Shown: positions 61,496 to 64,000 of the stretch, piece by piece
Numbering within the stretch: the stretch's first letter is position 1
Layout: every line of letters begins with the position of its first letter
DNA from: Ulva prolifera
Taxonomy: Eukaryota > Chlorophyta > Ulvophyceae > Ulvales > Ulvaceae
DNA: 64,000 nucleotides
Reading direction: 5' to 3'
NCBI GenBank assembly: GCA_023078555.1
Contig: CM041204.1
Span: forward strand, 3,378,430-3,442,429
Program-made: the position numbers and the translations under genes
Notes under the pieces: model-generated
The model's database searches: none
What the model saw: only the letters and a program-made list of their open reading frames with translations
Told to the model about the DNA's origin: nothing

Positions 61496-63801
61496 TCAAA
61501 AAGGGAAAGGATGAAAGAATTCCTCGATGAAAGACAGCGAGACGGCCGCCTTGTTCGCAGCCACCTTGGCATACCGCCCCGCAGCATCTTTGACCTGGTA
61601 ATAGGGAAGGTCATCGTCGATTTCATCGTGTTGGGGATAGGCCAAACGGAGCTCGAGCACGGGTCGTGCCGGCGACTGCAGCTTGCGAGCAAGTTCGATG
61701 ACCGCGTCGGAGTTGCCGTTCTCGAGGGTGGCTTTGAGGCCAAGATGCTGGAGGTCTGGCCACGGCTTGGCCGGCGCAGCAGCGGCCAGGGCTTCGGCGA
61801 AGGCCGCATTTGGAGCTCGGCCTCTGATGGAGACCACGAGGTTGGTGAGGCCCGGCAGCGCAAGCAGCGCGCTCGCGCACGGCGAGATCAGTGGCGCTGG
61901 GACGCCCATGCCGAGGAGGTGCAGCTTGCGCAGGCGGGGCATGCATATGGCGGCAAGGGCATCAGGGGCGCCGGGACTGCCCAGGCAGTCCCAGCCGCGC
62001 ACACGCAGAGCGGTCAGCGCGGTAAGATGCTCCAGCAGGAGCCTCATGGAGCAGCCGTAGCGTGTGGTGGAGCTCATGAGATGCAGGTCGAGGTGCTGGA
62101 GGTGCAAGTGGGACAGACGTGACACGCATGGCCGCCACGCATCGGCCTGCTCCACCTCTGAGCCGCTCATGCGGCACTCAAGGACCAAGCTGGTCAGGGA
62201 AGTCCGCCCCTGGGTCACCTGGAGGGCCAGCCCCTGTAGAGTCTGGCTGACTGTGGTTACGCATGCAGTGAGGCGGAGGTGCTGCAGGTGGCGCTGCACT
62301 GCAATTGCGCGGGGCACGTGCAGCTGGACGGTGCTCTGGATGGTGTTGCCTCCCGCGTCTTCCGGGCAATGCAGCTCGAGCCTTTGCAGGGAGGTGAACT
62401 GTGAGAGGCGGCTGAGGAGGAGCTGAACGTGCTCTGAGGCTGCAGCTCGAAGGCGACCATGCATGCAAGGCATGAGGTCAAGGCGGGTGAGAGGGGCACT
62501 GAGGTGGCAGAGGAGGGGGCTGAGTGCGGCGGGCGTGGCTAGCACGACGCTGAGCTGAACGAGGGCTGGCAAGCGCAGAGGGGCAAACGCTGAGAGGGCG
62601 GTGTGCCCTGTCTCGTCCGTTCCTTTCACGCTGAGAGAGGTGAGGGCTGTGGCGTTGGAGAGCATTGCTGCGAGGCAGCACACAGGCGCAACGAAATCAC
62701 GCTTCCGCTTCCGCATGTTCTCGCCGCAGGTCAGCACCAGCGCGAGGTCCTCTAGCTCCGGCAGCGCTGCGAGAGCCCGGCCAAGCACTACCGGCGAGTA
62801 TGCGTCGACTCCTGCTTGGAGGTGGAGGGACTGCAGGGATGTGAGGGCACCGATGGCTGGTGAGAGAAGCTGGACCGCTGCAGGGTCGATACACTGGAGG
62901 TCCAGATGCAGGCAGGTCAGGTGGGAGTGGTGCTGCAGTGCTACTTTCAGATGTGGGGCTGTCTCCCGCCAGGCCGATGCTGTCATGGCAGAGCACCGAG
63001 GGAGGTTAGCCTTTTCATAGAGGTTCAGCGAGAGAAGCTGTGGAGGGCTCGCCGGAAGAGCTGCGAGACACTGGACGAGCGGCATGGAGTGACGAGCCAC
63101 AGACAAATTGAGAGCTTTGTCATCCGTCATGAGTGCTGCAGCGACGGCTTGGTGGAGGTGGGTCGGCAGGAAGCCGAACAAGTGGCGGTGGTTGTATGGA
63201 TCACTAGCAACGTGCGCAAGGACGCGGCGTTGAAGGTGAGCAGGCAGGTTGGATAGGCTGTCAGCAATAGCTTCAGGTGTCTCCTCTCTGTGATTCCGAT
63301 TGGCAGACGCGGTATGGAGAAGGCGCCGTGCTGCACGCTCGACCCACTCGGCCAGGTCAGTGTCGTCTAAAGCATCGGCGACCTGAAGCACGCACCCCGT
63401 CATGCGGATGCCTCCTTCGGTACCAGGGCCCAATACCTAATATCCTTTACGCAAATTACGCGGAAGGCCAGGACATCTACACGGTAGCACAGAGCAGACC
63501 GATCAGGGCCTGGCAGGTCAGTGCTCACCTCGAGAACCGTGCACAGCGTAGAGCACATCATCTTCTCCACTGCTTCTTTCGGTGCTGTAGTAGCCGTCAG
63601 CCACATCTTGAATTGAGACAACGTCACGGCTTCTGGCAGCAAGGCTTCCCCGCCTGCTTTGACGATATCCGACAACACCCCGCTCTTCGAGCATGTGCTG
63701 GAGTGGACCACATCATGGAAGATGAGCTGTCCAGAATAGTCAGCATGGAGCGCTGTGCGTGTCAGGCATACCGGGCCGTTGAACAGTGCTGCAGCTGCCA
63801 T
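61496..63801 (-). CDS. BTB/Skp1-like plus leucine-rich-repeat protein, gene D
   Basis: Two exons: 63801-63529 and 63382-61496, phase-0 junction, donor GTGAGC and acceptor CTTCAG, giving 719 residues. Exon 1 (91 residues) has GQLIFHDVVHSS, SGVLSDIV and LPEAVTLSQFKMWLTATT, the clearest BTB/Skp1-like exon of the four. Exon 2 begins VADALDDTDLAEWVERAARRLL (BACK-like), then LPAHLQRRVLAHV and FLPTHLHQAVAAAL, then leucine-rich repeats of RI type from about residue 190 to the end (LTCLHLDLQCID, LTSLQSLHLQ, LQHLDLHLMS, LTALRVRGWDCLG, LQHLGLKATLENGN). Unlike A and B, the BACK-like segment and LRRs share one exon. It lies in tandem with gene C and is its close paralogue. Adaptor function is inferred. 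Confidence 0.75.
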
Positions 63802-64000
63802 GGCGAATTCGAGACGTCTTCGGGACGTCTGCGGGACTGGTCTACAGTTGGCTCAAGGATGAAACAGTTGGCGGGGTATTTAACATAGCATACTCAGGTT
63901 TGTCCGTCACATAAACAGTATATAATTCCGGCAGAAGAAGCTTGAGATTGCAGTGCTTCGCCGACCCCACCGGCAGACCAGGCCCTGAACGCCATCCGAG
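63802..64000. other. Upstream region of gene D
   Basis: It holds the promoter and leader of gene D. A TATATAATT stretch lies near 63918-63928, about 120 bases upstream of the ATG, and could be a TATA box on either strand. No other feature is seen. Confidence 0.3.

Overview
The window looks like nuclear DNA of a eukaryote, most likely a green alga. That is inferred from GC-balanced sequence, many short GT-AG introns (about 70-130 bases in the transposon genes), a Ty1/copia element, CACTA-type DNA transposons and a lineage-expanded family of leucine-rich-repeat genes. The species cannot be named from sequence alone. I see no bacterial gene organisation, no rRNA and no tRNA. Exon models below are my own readings; their main support is that the reading phase agrees across every junction.

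Left part (1-14.4 kb, extending beyond the left edge): a minus-strand Ty1/copia retrotransposon. Its pol runs off the left edge and its gag lies at 13.4-14.3 kb. They are separated by an 8.8-kb insert bounded by a 23-bp imperfect inverted repeat (4600-4622 and 13392-13414). The insert holds a decayed or 5'-lacking Plavaka/CACTA-like transposase gene (about 9.7-11.3 kb), a further open frame (11.8-12.7 kb) and two satellite arrays: 131 bp x 14 and 172 bp x about 9, the latter with dimer structure.

Middle part (16.9-30 kb): a BTB-like/LRR gene (gene A, 16881-19912, plus), a long stretch with little that is recognisable, a right-handed beta-helix protein gene (26924-24234, minus) with one apparent frameshift, and a decayed copy (about 28.85-28.33 kb) of an exon of the PHD-finger gene found at 45 kb.

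Central transposon (about 30.8-43.8 kb): a large CACTA/EnSpm-type element. It carries a ten-exon Tnp2-like transposase (1298 codons before the stop, no break seen) and a second 14-exon gene (982 codons) that probably plays the TnpA role. Near its 3' end a 244-bp unit made of one 126-nt exon plus one 118-nt intron is tandemly repeated. Every exon copy encodes the same 42-residue module with a basic nuclear-localisation-like patch, and every intron is phase 0, so the protein repeat depends on repeated splicing.

Right part (44.8-64 kb): a seven-exon PHD-finger gene (minus), then three more members of the BTB-like/LRR family: B (52263-55989, plus), C (59923-57649, minus, probably a pseudogene) and D (63801-61496, minus). 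A and B share a three-exon plan; C and D share a two-exon plan. The domain order (BTB/Skp1-like, short BACK-like helix, RI-type LRRs) suggests substrate adaptors, but that function is inferred.
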